Assembly (NCBI GenBank): GCA_045599185.1
Contig: JAZRVO010000012.1
Location: forward strand, 62,001 to 126,000
Direction: 5' to 3'
Source: UBA1240 sp045599185
GTDB lineage: Bacteria; Spirochaetota; Spirochaetia; Treponematales; Treponemataceae
Length of the DNA: 64,000 nucleotides
The notes under the pieces were generated by a model. That model did no database searches. It was not told the DNA's origin and worked only from the letters and a program-made list of their open reading frames with translations. Positions 7,455-15,867 of the stretch are shown here, piece by piece (the stretch's first letter is position 1; each line of letters opens with the position of its first letter). A program made the translations under genes and the position numbers.

Positions 7455-9203
7455 TTATTCTTTGTCCTGCAATGCATCAAAGCCGCTTTCGCCTGTGCGT
7501 ACTTTAACTACATTTTCTACCGGGTAAACGAAAATCTTACCGTCACCAATGTGGCCTGTATAAAGAGCCTTTTTAGCACTTTCAATTACATCGTTAACAG
7601 GTACTTTTGCAACAACAATCTCAACCTTAATTTTTGGCAGCAAGGTAATGTCAACAGGAACACCACGATAGAACTCGTTAGAACCTTTCTGCATACCGCA
7701 GCCCATAACGTTTACAACTGTCATACCTGTTACGCCAATGCTGTTCATTGCAGCTTTCAATGCGTTGAACTTGCTCTGGCGTGTAATGATTACAACCTTG
7801 TGGCATACGGCTTCCGTGCTAGAAGCAACTGTTGCAGGAACAACAACCGGTACGGCCTGTTCAATTGCAACGCCGGCTTCTTTTGCTTCTGCCACTTCCT
7901 GAGAAGTGTAAGGCATAACGAAACCTGCATAACCGGTTTCAAGACCGTGTTCAAGCTTATCAAGACCAACAATTTCTTCTTCAACAGTAACACGCAGGCC
8001 AAGAACCTTTTTGATTACGGCAAAAACAATTGTAATTGTTACTGCTGTCCACAAAATTGTTGCACCCATACCAAGCAGCTGAATTCCCAAATCTTTAAAT
8101 CCGCCGCCGTAGAACAAACCGGCAAGAACTTCACCGTTTTTGTCTGCCATTGCATAGCCTGGAACTGCCGGGTTTGCAAAAAGTGCAACAGCAATTGTAC
8201 CCCAAATACCGTTCAGCATGTGAACTGCAACAGCACCAACCGGGTCGTCAATGTGCAGTTTGTAATCCATGAACCAGATGCCGAAAACAACAAGGAAACC
8301 GGCAACAATACCGATGATACATGCACCGCCTGCATCTGCAACGTCACAAGGGGCGGTAATTGCAACCAAACCGGCCAAAGCGGCGTTCAAACACATACTT
8401 ACATCAGGCTTACCGTATTTAATCCATGTAAAAAGCATTGTTGTAACGGCAGCCAAAGCCGGTGCAATTGTAGTAGTAACAAAAATTGAACCTAACTGTG
8501 GCAAAGAAGTAGCAGCTGCACCGTTGAATCCGTACCAGCCCAACCACAGAATAAATACACCAAGTGCACCAATCGGAATGTTGTGGCCAGGGAAAGCATG
8601 AACGCCTGTAACCTTGCCGTTTGCATCTTTATCAAACTTGCCGATACGCGGACCAACCATAGCAGCGCCAATTAAGGCACAGATACCGCCAACCATGTGG
8701 ATACAGTTAGAACCGGCAAAATCGTGGAAACCTATTTCAGCAAGCCAGCCGCCGCCCCATGTCCAGTGTGCTTCAATCGGGTAAACAACGGCACTGATTA
8801 TTGCAGAATAAATACAGTAAGAAAGGAACTTTGTTCTTTCTGCCATTGCACCACTTACAATAGTTGCAGTTGTGGCACAGAAAACCAGGTTGAAAATAAA
8901 TCCAGACCAGTCAAATTCTGCATAGTTGGTAAAAACCTGCCAGTTTGGCTTACCAAGCAAACCGAACAGAATGTTTTCGCCAAGCAAAAGGCCAAAACCA
9001 ATCAGAATGAAAGTTACTGTACCAATACAAAAGTCCATCAGGTTTTTCATTATGATGTTACCAGTGTTTTTTGCACGGGTAAAACCAGTTTCTACCATTG
9101 CAAAACCGCACTGCATCCAGAAAACCAGGGCGGCACCAATTAAAAACCACACGCCCCACAAGTCGCTGCTGACAGATTCAACAGCTGTCATCACTTCTTC
9201 CAT
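7455..9203 (-). CDS. amt: Ammonium transporter (Amt) with fused C-terminal PII domain
   Basis: Inner-membrane ammonium channel joined to its own PII regulator in one 582-residue chain. Residues about 1-410 are an Amt with eleven predicted membrane segments and the twin histidines in NCIHMVGG and AVAVHMLNGIWG. After a variable linker, residues about 460-582 form a complete PII (GlnB/GlnK) fold with MQKG, the T-loop, LLPKIKVEIVV, the B-loop TGHIGDGKIF and VRTGE. The T-loop reads YRGVPVDIT, so Tyr51, the uridylylation site of enteric PII, is replaced by Val; gating by effector binding rather than uridylylation is likely. AGGAGAAAAAC precedes the ATG at 9203. The gene follows glnN by 211 bases that contain a hexaloop hairpin and a terminator. 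Confidence 0.93.
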   Translation of the reverse strand: MEEVMTAVESVSSDLWGVWFLIGAALVFWMQCGFAMVETGFTRAKNTGNIIMKNLMDFCIGTVTFILIGFGLLLGENILFGLLGKPNWQVFTNYAEFDWSGFIFNLVFCATTATIVSGAMAERTKFLSYCIYSAIISAVVYPIEAHWTWGGGWLAEIGFHDFAGSNCIHMVGGICALIGAAMVGPRIGKFDKDANGKVTGVHAFPGHNIPIGALGVFILWLGWYGFNGAAATSLPQLGSIFVTTTIAPALAAVTTMLFTWIKYGKPDVSMCLNAALAGLVAITAPCDVADAGGACIIGIVAGFLVVFGIWFMDYKLHIDDPVGAVAVHMLNGIWGTIAVALFANPAVPGYAMADKNGEVLAGLFYGGGFKDLGIQLLGMGATILWTAVTITIVFAVIKKVLGLRVTVEEEIVGLDKLEHGLETGYAGFVMPYTSQEVAEAKEAGVAIEQAVPVVVPATVASSTEAVCHKVVIITRQSKFNALKAAMNSIGVTGMTVVNVMGCGMQKGSNEFYRGVPVDITLLPKIKVEIVVAKVPVNDVIESAKKALYTGHIGDGKIFVYPVENVVKVRTGESGFDALQDKE

Positions 9204-9255
9204 GTTTTTCTCCTAATTTTATAATTTCAGGGTTTATAAAAAATTCAGTATTTAC

Positions 9256-9275
9256 AAAAAAAGCGGCAATCGCCG
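9256..9275 (-). terminator. Short leader terminator upstream of amt
   Basis: On the minus strand CGGC and GCCG pair around GATT, followed by TTTTTTT (complement of 9256-9262), about 50-70 bases before the amt start codon. The stem is only four GC pairs, so it may be a partial or regulated terminator between glnN and amt. Confidence 0.5.
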
Positions 9276-9313
9276 TTGATGATGCCAAAGTTTTTATTCT
9301 TCAGCAAAACCGC

Positions 9314-9329
9314 ACGACACCCTTGTCGC
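9314..9329 (-). promoter_or_regulatory. Hexaloop RNA hairpin in the amt leader (ANTAR-target-like)
   Basis: In the minus-strand transcript GCGAC pairs with GTCGT (last pair G-U), closing the six-base loop AAGGGT, with A at position 1 and G at position 4. It lies about 40 bases before the leader terminator and 110 bases before amt. The preceding bases (AAAAAGCGACAA) resemble those of the glnN and purF hairpins. Confidence 0.6.
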
Positions 9330-9414
9330 TTTTTCTGTCTGCCGGAAACAGCCTGCGCTGCCCCGGAATATTTTAATTTTCTTCTATATAAATGCGTTTT
9401 TTACGCTTCGCTGA

Positions 9415-11502
9415 TTAGCGAACACCGAAAAGCATTTCACCGTAGCTTGGGTATGGCCAGTCTTCTGCCGAAGCAATCATTTCCATTCCGTCTGCCGGAA
9501 TACGAAGTGCTACCATGTCCGGGATGATTGTGTCTTTGTAGTAGAAAGACAAATCGCCGATGTTTGCAAAAGATTTTGTGTTAACCAAATCTTCTTCAAG
9601 CTTGCGGGCAGCCTTGTACATTGCACCCATCATTTCACTAAGTTTTGCCAGAGTTTCTTTTTCGTAGGTGCTTTCAACACCCAAAGAAGCTTTCTGCAAT
9701 GCAGCATCTGCAAGTTTTTTGCTGTATGTACTCATTGCAGGCAAAATGTCTTTGTTTGCCATGTCAAGCATTGTCAGTGCTTCAATGTTAAGCACCTTGC
9801 AGTAGTTTTCAGAAAGAACTTCGTAGCGAGCCCTCAATTCAACTTCGCTGAAAACTTTGTGTTCACCGAAAAGCTTAAGGTTCTTTTCATCAAGAAGGTG
9901 GTTCAAAGCTTCAGGTGTAGTTTTAAGGTTCAGCAAACCGCGTTTTGCAGCTTCTGCAACCCATGCATCGTCGTAACCGTCGCCGTTGAATACAACACGG
10001 TTGTGTTCATGCAGAACCTTTTTAATAAGTGCATGCATTTCCTTGTTGAAATCTTTTGCACCTTCAAGCTGGTCTGCAAACTGCTTAAGCTGTTCTGCAA
10101 CAATTGTGTTAAGCACTGTGTTTGCGCACGAAATTGAAGAGTTTGAACCGAGTGAACGGAACTCGAACTTGTTGCCGGTAAAGGCAAATGGCGAAGTTCT
10201 GTTGCGGTCGGTTGTATCTTTAGAAAAGTGCGGCAAAGTGGTAACACCAATCTGCATCAGTACCTTTTCTTTTTTGTCGCAAGGCGTATCTGTTTCAATT
10301 GCCTTAAGTACATCTGTAAGTTCTGTACCAAGGAAGATTGAAATAATTGCTGGCGGTGCTTCGTTTGCACCAAGGCGGTGGTCGTTACCGGCGGTTGCAA
10401 CGCTGATGCGGAGCAAATCCTGGTTTTCGTCTACGGCCTTAATAACGGCACTTAAGAACAGCAGGAACTGTGCGTTTTCGTAAGGTGTTTCGCCCGGGTC
10501 AAGCAGGTTTTTGCCTGTATCAGTAGAAATTGACCAGTTGTTGTGCTTGCCGCTTCCGTTTACGCCTGCAAATGGTTTTTCGTGCAGCAAACAAACCATG
10601 CCGTGTTTTTTTGCAACTTTGCGCATTGTTTCCATTGTAATCTGGTTATGGTCAGCAGCAAGGTTTGTAGTTGTAAAAATCGGTGCAAGTTCGTGCTGTG
10701 CCGGTGCAACTTCGTTGTGTTCAGTTTTGGCAAGAACACCAAGCTTCCACAGTTCGTCATTCAGGTCTTTCATAAAAGCCTGAACGCGAGGCTTGATTGC
10801 ACCAAAGTAGTGATCTTCAAGTTCCTGACCTTTCGGGGCTTTTGCACCGTACAAAGTGCGTCCTGTATAAATAAGGTCTTTGCGCTGGTCAAAAAGTTCT
10901 TCCGGAATAAGGAAGTATTCCTGTTCTGGGCCAACGGTTGTTTTTACGTTCTTTACGTCTTCATTGCCAAAAAGTTTAAGCACGCGTGTAGCCTGCTTGC
11001 TGATTGCTTCCATAGAACGAAGAAGTGATGTTTTCTGGTCAAGGGCTTCGCCGCCGTAAGAACAGAATACTGTTGGAACACACAGAACGCCTTCCTTGAT
11101 GAATGCGTAAGAAGTTGCATCCCATGCTGTATAGCCGCGGGCTTCAAATGTTGCGCGAATACCGCCGCTTGGGAAAGAAGAAGCATCAGGTTCGCCCTGA
11201 ATCAGTTCCTTTCCAGAAAATTCCATGATAACTTTTCCGTCTGAAGTTGGCTGGATAAAACTATCGTGTTTTTCAGCTGTAACGCCGGTTAATGGCTGAA
11301 ACCAGTGCGTAAAGTGGGTTGCACCTTTTTCAATTGCCCAGTCTTTCATTGTGTTTGCAACAACTGTAGCAACGTTCAAATCCAAAGTCTTGCCATTTTT
11401 AATTGTGTTTTGCAAAGCTTTGTAAGTTTCTTTCGGCAGGCGTTCTTTCATTACTGTATCGTTAAAAACCATACTGCCAAACATTTCTGAAACCTGTGAC
11501 AT
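9415..11502 (-). CDS. glnN: Type III glutamine synthetase (GSIII)
   Basis: ATP-dependent amidation of glutamate to glutamine, the high-affinity route of ammonium assimilation. The 695-residue length is typical of the large GSIII enzymes of Bacteroidetes, spirochaetes and some Firmicutes rather than of the 450-residue GSI. Hallmarks include GVNGSGKHNNWS (glutamate/ATP site) and RTSPFAFTGNKFEFRSLGS. The ATG at 11502 is chosen because GGAGG lies nine bases upstream; the open frame continues 62 codons upstream through a structured RNA leader with no similarity. The strong promoter at 11731-11759 drives a leader of about 220 bases with two terminator/hexaloop switches. amt-PII lies downstream on the same strand. 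Confidence 0.96.
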   Translation of the reverse strand: MSQVSEMFGSMVFNDTVMKERLPKETYKALQNTIKNGKTLDLNVATVVANTMKDWAIEKGATHFTHWFQPLTGVTAEKHDSFIQPTSDGKVIMEFSGKELIQGEPDASSFPSGGIRATFEARGYTAWDATSYAFIKEGVLCVPTVFCSYGGEALDQKTSLLRSMEAISKQATRVLKLFGNEDVKNVKTTVGPEQEYFLIPEELFDQRKDLIYTGRTLYGAKAPKGQELEDHYFGAIKPRVQAFMKDLNDELWKLGVLAKTEHNEVAPAQHELAPIFTTTNLAADHNQITMETMRKVAKKHGMVCLLHEKPFAGVNGSGKHNNWSISTDTGKNLLDPGETPYENAQFLLFLSAVIKAVDENQDLLRISVATAGNDHRLGANEAPPAIISIFLGTELTDVLKAIETDTPCDKKEKVLMQIGVTTLPHFSKDTTDRNRTSPFAFTGNKFEFRSLGSNSSISCANTVLNTIVAEQLKQFADQLEGAKDFNKEMHALIKKVLHEHNRVVFNGDGYDDAWVAEAAKRGLLNLKTTPEALNHLLDEKNLKLFGEHKVFSEVELRARYEVLSENYCKVLNIEALTMLDMANKDILPAMSTYSKKLADAALQKASLGVESTYEKETLAKLSEMMGAMYKAARKLEEDLVNTKSFANIGDLSFYYKDTIIPDMVALRIPADGMEMIASAEDWPYPSYGEMLFGVR

Positions 11503-11533
11503 AATTTTATCCTCCGTTATACAGACAAAAAAA

Positions 11534-11602
11534 GCGACAAAGGCTCTGTGGGTTTGGGTAAAACAAAAAGTTTTACAAACCAACCAGCAGCGCCTTTGCC
11601 GC
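11534..11602 (-). promoter_or_regulatory. Second antiterminator/terminator switch in the glnN leader
   Basis: On the minus-strand RNA GCGGC (11602-11598) can pair with GCTGC (11591-11587), closing the hexaloop AAAGGC. The same bases GCGGCAAAGGC (11602-11592) can instead pair with GCCTTTGTCGC (11544-11534), 11 pairs with one G-U, followed by seven T: an intrinsic terminator directly before the glnN ribosome site. The two structures are mutually exclusive. An inner stem (GGTTTGTAAAAC with GTTTTACCCAAACC) further stabilises the terminator form. Confidence 0.7.
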
Positions 11603-11676
11603 CTTATAATTAGTTTTGCGCCGCCAGCAACCGGAACATTGCCCAATTCCAAACGGCAGCTTTTAAAACAAAAAAA

Positions 11677-11719
11677 CCGCAGAAACACCTTTGATGTATT
11701 TCTGCGGCTCCATTGTCGC
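11677..11719 (-). promoter_or_regulatory. First antiterminator/terminator switch in the glnN leader
   Basis: The RNA begins near AAGCGACAATGGAGCCGCAG. GCGAC (11719-11715) and GCCGC (11708-11704) flank the hexaloop AATGGA, with one A-C mismatch in the stem. The 3' arm overlaps the terminator stem CCGCAGAAA (11707-11699) with TTTCTGCGG (11685-11677), followed by seven T. The same element, almost base for base, precedes purF. Confidence 0.7.
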
Positions 11720-11730
11720 TTGATGTTCTT

Positions 11731-11759
11731 GTTATAACCACAATTGAAAAAACTGTCAA
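11731..11759 (-). promoter_or_regulatory. Strong sigma-70 promoter of glnN
   Basis: Minus strand TTGACA (11754-11759), a 17-base spacer and TATAAC (11731-11736). The predicted start lies about ten bases before the first hexaloop hairpin, so that hairpin forms at the very 5' end of the mRNA. Confidence 0.8.
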
Positions 11760-11871
11760 TACGGTTTTGCCTTTTTATGCAGGCGAACTTTCAGAATTTT
11801 TCTTCTGCTTTTACAAATACTGCACAAACTTAAGCCATACTATAGAAAATTAAGCGTCTTTTTGCTAAACT

Positions 11872-11891
11872 CTTCCTATTCAAATAGGAGG
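11872..11891 (+). promoter_or_regulatory. Hairpin enclosing the dctQ ribosome-binding site
   Basis: CTTCCTA (11872-11878) pairs with TAGGAGG (11885-11891), seven pairs including one G-U, around TTCAAA. The 3' arm is the entire AGGAGG ribosome site of dctQ, whose ATG is at 11903. Folding would therefore hide the site and may tune translation of the TRAP genes. Confidence 0.5.
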
Positions 11892-11902
11892 ATTTCTAAA
11901 AT

Positions 11903-12388
11903 ATGGAGATCTACAAGAAACTCATGAACATTGTAGAAAAAATTGAAAAAGTAATTTTGATTTTAACTACAATACTTATTCTTGTACTTACCGTGGGTAA
12001 CGTTTTCTCACGTAAGGTAATTCACATGTCCTGGTCTTTTACCGAGGAACTTGTTGTTGCAGTTTTCGTTTTAATTACCCTGCTTGCAGCGGCACTTTGT
12101 GCAAAAAGCGGCGAACTGGTAAACCTTAACATCCTGCACCAGAAACTGCCTGCAAAGGCAAAAAAAGTTGCCGATGCAATCATTCTGGTGCTTTGCATTG
12201 GTTTTTGCGCCGTGCTTGTTTATTACGGATTCGACAAGGTTGCAACACAAATGGCAAACGGCAAGCGCACCTTCGTTCTTAACTGGCCTGAATGGATTTT
12301 CTGGTCTTTCATTCCGGTTGGTGCAATCTGCATGATTCTGCATTTTATTGAAAATTTTTTAGACAGCATGAAAGGAGATAAAAACTGA
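11903..12388 (+). CDS. dctQ: TRAP transporter small membrane subunit (DctQ)
   Basis: Small integral-membrane subunit of a TRAP secondary transporter, which uses an ion gradient and a binding protein to import organic acids. The 161 residues contain four hydrophobic segments (about 15-37, 50-68, 88-108, 128-150) and the DctQ pattern MSWSFTEELVVAVFV and GKRTFVLNWPEWIFWSFIPVG. The ATG follows an AGGAGG site that can be hidden in a hairpin. Its stop overlaps the next start by one base (TGATG), indicating tight coupling with the large subunit. Confidence 0.9.
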   Translation: MEIYKKLMNIVEKIEKVILILTTILILVLTVGNVFSRKVIHMSWSFTEELVVAVFVLITLLAAALCAKSGELVNLNILHQKLPAKAKKVADAIILVLCIGFCAVLVYYGFDKVATQMANGKRTFVLNWPEWIFWSFIPVGAICMILHFIENFLDSMKGDKN

Positions 12389-15300
12389 TGATTGCAGCCA
12401 TTCTTTTCATTTCTTTCTTTGCATTTTTAATTCTGGGGCTGCCTATTGCCATCAGCCTTGGTCTTTCAAGCATCTGTGCAATTCTCGCTTCGGGCACTTC
12501 CCTTTCAATTGTAGTTACCAACATTTATTCAGGCATAAGCAAATTCCTTCTTCTTGCCATTCCGTTCTTCGTTCTTTCGGGCAACATTATGGCAAAAGCC
12601 GGAATAAGCAAGCGCCTTATTAAATTTGTAGACACCTGCGTCGGCCACAAAAAAGGCGGCATCGCCATTGTTTGTGTTATCGTTGCATGTTTCTTCGGTG
12701 CAATTTCAGGTTCTGGGCCTGCTACCGTTGCGGCTCTGGGCATTGTCCTCATTCCGGCAATGATTGAACAGGGCGGATTTTCTGCCGCATTCTCATCAGC
12801 ATTGATGGCAACTGCTTCTTCCGTTGCAATCGTTATTCCGCCAAGCATCGCATTCGTTGTTTACGCTTCAATTACCGGCGTTTCAATTTCAGACATGTTC
12901 ATTGCCGGCATCATTCCTGGCATTTTAATTGGCATTGCCTTAATTATTGTAGTTTTAATTGAAGTAAAAAAAGACGGCATTAACATTGAACGCCCGAAAA
13001 GCACCGGCAAAGAACGCTGGCAGGCATTTAAGGAAACCTTCTGGGGACTGCTGATGCCGGTAATCATTCTTGGCGGTATTTACGGCGGTATTTTTACCCC
13101 AACCGAAGCTGCCGCAGTAAGCGTAGTTTACGGGCTTCTTGTAGGCATGTTCATTTATAAAGAAATCAAATGGCGCGACTTAATCGACATCATCGTTGAT
13201 TCTGCAAAAACAACCGGCGGAATCATGCTTGTTGTTGCATGTGCTTCACTTTTTTCTTTTGTATGTACACGTTTTGGCATTGCAAACGCTGCTGCCGAAC
13301 TTTTGGGAAAAGTTGCTACAAACCAGTTCCTTTTCCTTTTGATTGTAAACATTATTTTCTTAATTGCCGGCTGTTTCATCGATGCAAACTCGGCAATGTA
13401 CATTTTCATTCCAATGATGCTGCCAGTTTGCAAGGCTTTGGGCTACGACCTGGTTGCATTCGGTCTTGTTGCAACGGTTAACCTTGCAATTGGTCAGGTA
13501 ACACCGCCAGTTGGCGTAAACCTGTTTGTTGCAATTTCCGTTAAGCTTAAAGAAGGAATGGAAGTAACCATCAACAAAATTTCAAAAGCTGTTTTGCCAA
13601 TGCTTGCAGCTTCAATCATCGTACTTTTGCTGATTACCTACATTCCGGGCTTCAGCACAATTTTGCCAAAAGCACTTGATAAAAACGGTGCATACACAGG
13701 TACTGTTACCGAAAAACAGATGGCAGACGCAAAAGCCGCAATTTACGGCACAAGTGCTGCAAGCAAAACACCCAAAGGTGAAAATTCCTGGGAATCAATC
13801 GGCGATTACAGCAACCTTAACTGGACGGAACAGACATGGAACTTTGCCTGTTCTACAACTGAAACTTCTACATGGGCTCAGGCTGGGCGCAAATTCGGCG
13901 AATTACTGAATGAAGCTACCGGCGGAAAAATTAAGGTAAATGTTTACGCCGCCGACCAGCTTACAAACGGCAACCAGTCGGAAGGCATTCAGGCACTGAT
14001 GAACGGGGATCCGGTTCAGGTTTCTCTTCACTCTAACCTCATTTATTCAGCTTTCGACCCGCGCTTTAACGTTGTTTCGCTTCCTTACATCTTCGATTCT
14101 GTTGAAGATGCTGACGCAAAGCTTGACGGCAAGGGCGGCGAAATGCTTAAAAAAGTTCTTGCAGAATACAACCTGCACTGCATGGGCATTGCAGAAAACG
14201 GCTTCCGCCAGCTTACAAACAACGTTCACGAAATTAAAAGCGTTAGCGACATGAAGAACATTAAAATTCGTGTTGCAGGTTCTAACCTTTTGATGGAATG
14301 CTACAAGCGCTGGGGCGCTGACGCCACCAACATGAACTGGTCGGAAACTTACACCGCACTTCAGCAGAAAACCGTAAACGGTCAGGAAAATCCTCTTCCT
14401 GCCATCGACGCGGCTTCCGTTCAGGAAGTTCAGCCTTACTGTTCTCTTTGGGGCGCAAACTACGACTGTCTTTTCTTCTGCATCAACCAGAAGATTTACG
14501 ACAGCCTTACCCCCGAACAGCAGAAAGTTGTTGACGAATGCGGTCAGAAAGCTGCCGAATACGAACGCTACCTGAACCGTTCCGGCAATGACGAAATCAT
14601 GAGCCGCTGGCAGTCTAAAAACGGCGTTAAAATCCTCTCTTACGACGAACTGGACATTGATTCTTTCAAGAACGCCGTTAAGGACATTCCTGGCTGGTAC
14701 ATTAAGCAGCTTGAAGCCGCCGGTCACAAAGACGCCACTGAACTGGTTAGCGCATTTACAAAAGTTGGCGTTGGCGATTTTAGCAACCTTAACTGGACGG
14801 AACAGACATGGAACTTTGCTTGTTCTACAACGGAAACTTCTACATGGGCACAGGCCGGACGCAAATTCGGCGAACTGTTAAGCGAAGCAACCGGCGGAAA
14901 AATTAAGGTAAATGTTTACGCCGCCGACCAGCTTACAAACGGCAACCAGTCGGAAGGCATTCAGGCACTGATGAACGGGGATCCGGTTCAGGTTTCGCTT
15001 CACTCTAACCTTATCTATTCTGCGTTTGACCCGCGCTTTAACGTTGTTTCGCTTCCTTACATCTTCGATTCTGTTGAAGATGCTGACGCAAAGCTTGACG
15101 GCAAGGGCGGCGAAATGCTTAAAAAAGTTCTTGCAGAATACAACCTTCACTGCATGGGCATTGCAGAAAACGGCTTCCGCCAGCTTACAAACAACGTTCA
15201 CGAAATTAAAAGCGTTAGCGACATGAAGAACATTAAAATTCGTGTTGCAGGTTCTAACCTTCTGATGGAATGCTACAAGCGCTGGGGCGCTGACGCCACC

Positions 15301-15738
15301 AACATGAACTGGTCGGAAACTTACACCGCACTTCAGCAGAAAACCGTTAACGGTCAGGAAAACCCTCTTCCGGCCATCGATGCCGCGTCAGTTCAGGAAG
15401 TTCAGCCTTACTGTTCCCTTTGGGGTGCAAACTACGACTGTCTTTTCTTCTGCATTAACCAGAAGATTTACGACAGCCTTACACCTGAACAGCAGAAAGT
15501 TGTTGACGAATGCGGCCAGAAGGCTGCCGAATACGAACGCTACCTGAACCGTTCCGGCAATGACGAAATCATGAGCCGCTGGCAGTCTAAAAACGGCGTT
15601 AAGATTCTTTCTTACGACGAACTGGACATTGATTCGTTCAAGAACGCCGTTAAGGATATTCCTGGCTGGTACATCAAGCAGCTTGAAGCCGCAGGCCACA
15701 AAGACGCTACAGAACTGGTTAGCGCATTTACAAACTAA
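12388..15738 (+). CDS. TRAP transporter large subunit fused to two tandem DctP substrate-binding domains
   Basis: An unusual 1116-residue protein. Residues 1 to about 435 are a DctM permease with about eleven to twelve hydrophobic segments, SGSGPATVAALG and GQVTPPVGVNLFVA motifs. A linker of about 40 residues leads to two DctP binding domains, 475-791 and 799-1115, which differ at one residue (Asn508/Ser832). Each contains the DctP landmarks IKIRV (carboxylate-binding Arg) and TVNGQENPL. Neither has its own signal peptide; the permease would place them outside the membrane if its C-terminus is periplasmic, as in the DctM family. With dctQ this single gene pair appears to encode a whole TRAP system with two tethered receptors. 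Substrate is unknown. A 16-bp terminator follows. Confidence 0.93.
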   Translation: MIAAILFISFFAFLILGLPIAISLGLSSICAILASGTSLSIVVTNIYSGISKFLLLAIPFFVLSGNIMAKAGISKRLIKFVDTCVGHKKGGIAIVCVIVACFFGAISGSGPATVAALGIVLIPAMIEQGGFSAAFSSALMATASSVAIVIPPSIAFVVYASITGVSISDMFIAGIIPGILIGIALIIVVLIEVKKDGINIERPKSTGKERWQAFKETFWGLLMPVIILGGIYGGIFTPTEAAAVSVVYGLLVGMFIYKEIKWRDLIDIIVDSAKTTGGIMLVVACASLFSFVCTRFGIANAAAELLGKVATNQFLFLLIVNIIFLIAGCFIDANSAMYIFIPMMLPVCKALGYDLVAFGLVATVNLAIGQVTPPVGVNLFVAISVKLKEGMEVTINKISKAVLPMLAASIIVLLLITYIPGFSTILPKALDKNGAYTGTVTEKQMADAKAAIYGTSAASKTPKGENSWESIGDYSNLNWTEQTWNFACSTTETSTWAQAGRKFGELLNEATGGKIKVNVYAADQLTNGNQSEGIQALMNGDPVQVSLHSNLIYSAFDPRFNVVSLPYIFDSVEDADAKLDGKGGEMLKKVLAEYNLHCMGIAENGFRQLTNNVHEIKSVSDMKNIKIRVAGSNLLMECYKRWGADATNMNWSETYTALQQKTVNGQENPLPAIDAASVQEVQPYCSLWGANYDCLFFCINQKIYDSLTPEQQKVVDECGQKAAEYERYLNRSGNDEIMSRWQSKNGVKILSYDELDIDSFKNAVKDIPGWYIKQLEAAGHKDATELVSAFTKVGVGDFSNLNWTEQTWNFACSTTETSTWAQAGRKFGELLSEATGGKIKVNVYAADQLTNGNQSEGIQALMNGDPVQVSLHSNLIYSAFDPRFNVVSLPYIFDSVEDADAKLDGKGGEMLKKVLAEYNLHCMGIAENGFRQLTNNVHEIKSVSDMKNIKIRVAGSNLLMECYKRWGADATNMNWSETYTALQQKTVNGQENPLPAIDAASVQEVQPYCSLWGANYDCLFFCINQKIYDSLTPEQQKVVDECGQKAAEYERYLNRSGNDEIMSRWQSKNGVKILSYDELDIDSFKNAVKDIPGWYIKQLEAAGHKDATELVSAFTN
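13810..14760 (+). repeat. DctP domain repeat, copy 1
   Basis: A 951-base unit encoding residues 475-791 of the TRAP fusion. It is about 95% identical to copy 2; by hand alignment about 44 bases differ, 42 of them synonymous, with only one residue changed. Confidence 0.95.
14782..15732 (+). repeat. DctP domain repeat, copy 2
   Basis: Encodes residues 799-1115, offset by exactly 972 bases from copy 1. The differences cluster at the two ends; the middle third (about 15010-15290 against 14040-14320) is nearly identical, which could reflect gene conversion. Confidence 0.95.
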
Positions 15739-15814
15739 AACCGATGCCGGTTTTTGAATTATGGCGTTTAATGCTTATTTAAAGCCTGATTTTTAAACCC
15801 GGCATTAAAACTAA

Positions 15815-15852
15815 AAAAATGCGGCAGCTGTTTTTGCAGCTGCCGCATTTTT
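15815..15852 (+). terminator. Intrinsic terminator of the TRAP operon
   Basis: A perfect 16-base stem (arms 15815-15830 and 15837-15852, core ATGCGGCAGCTG) with loop TTTTTG; the 3' arm ends in a T-run. Confidence 0.9.
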
Positions 15853-15867
15853 GGCGCAGGCTTAATT

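Noticed and set aside
7320..8489. 389-codon plus-strand open frame
   Set aside because: Antisense to amt-PII. The translation is Cys/Asn-rich and typical of the complement of a membrane protein gene; the amt frame has clear motifs.
14047..15699. Minus-strand frames inside the DctP repeats
   Set aside because: They repeat with the same 972-base period because the DNA repeats, and are simply the antisense of the binding domains.
12388..15738. Treating the second DctP copy as an assembly duplication
   Set aside because: About 42 silent differences spread along the copy argue against an artefact from one sequence, though long reads would settle it.
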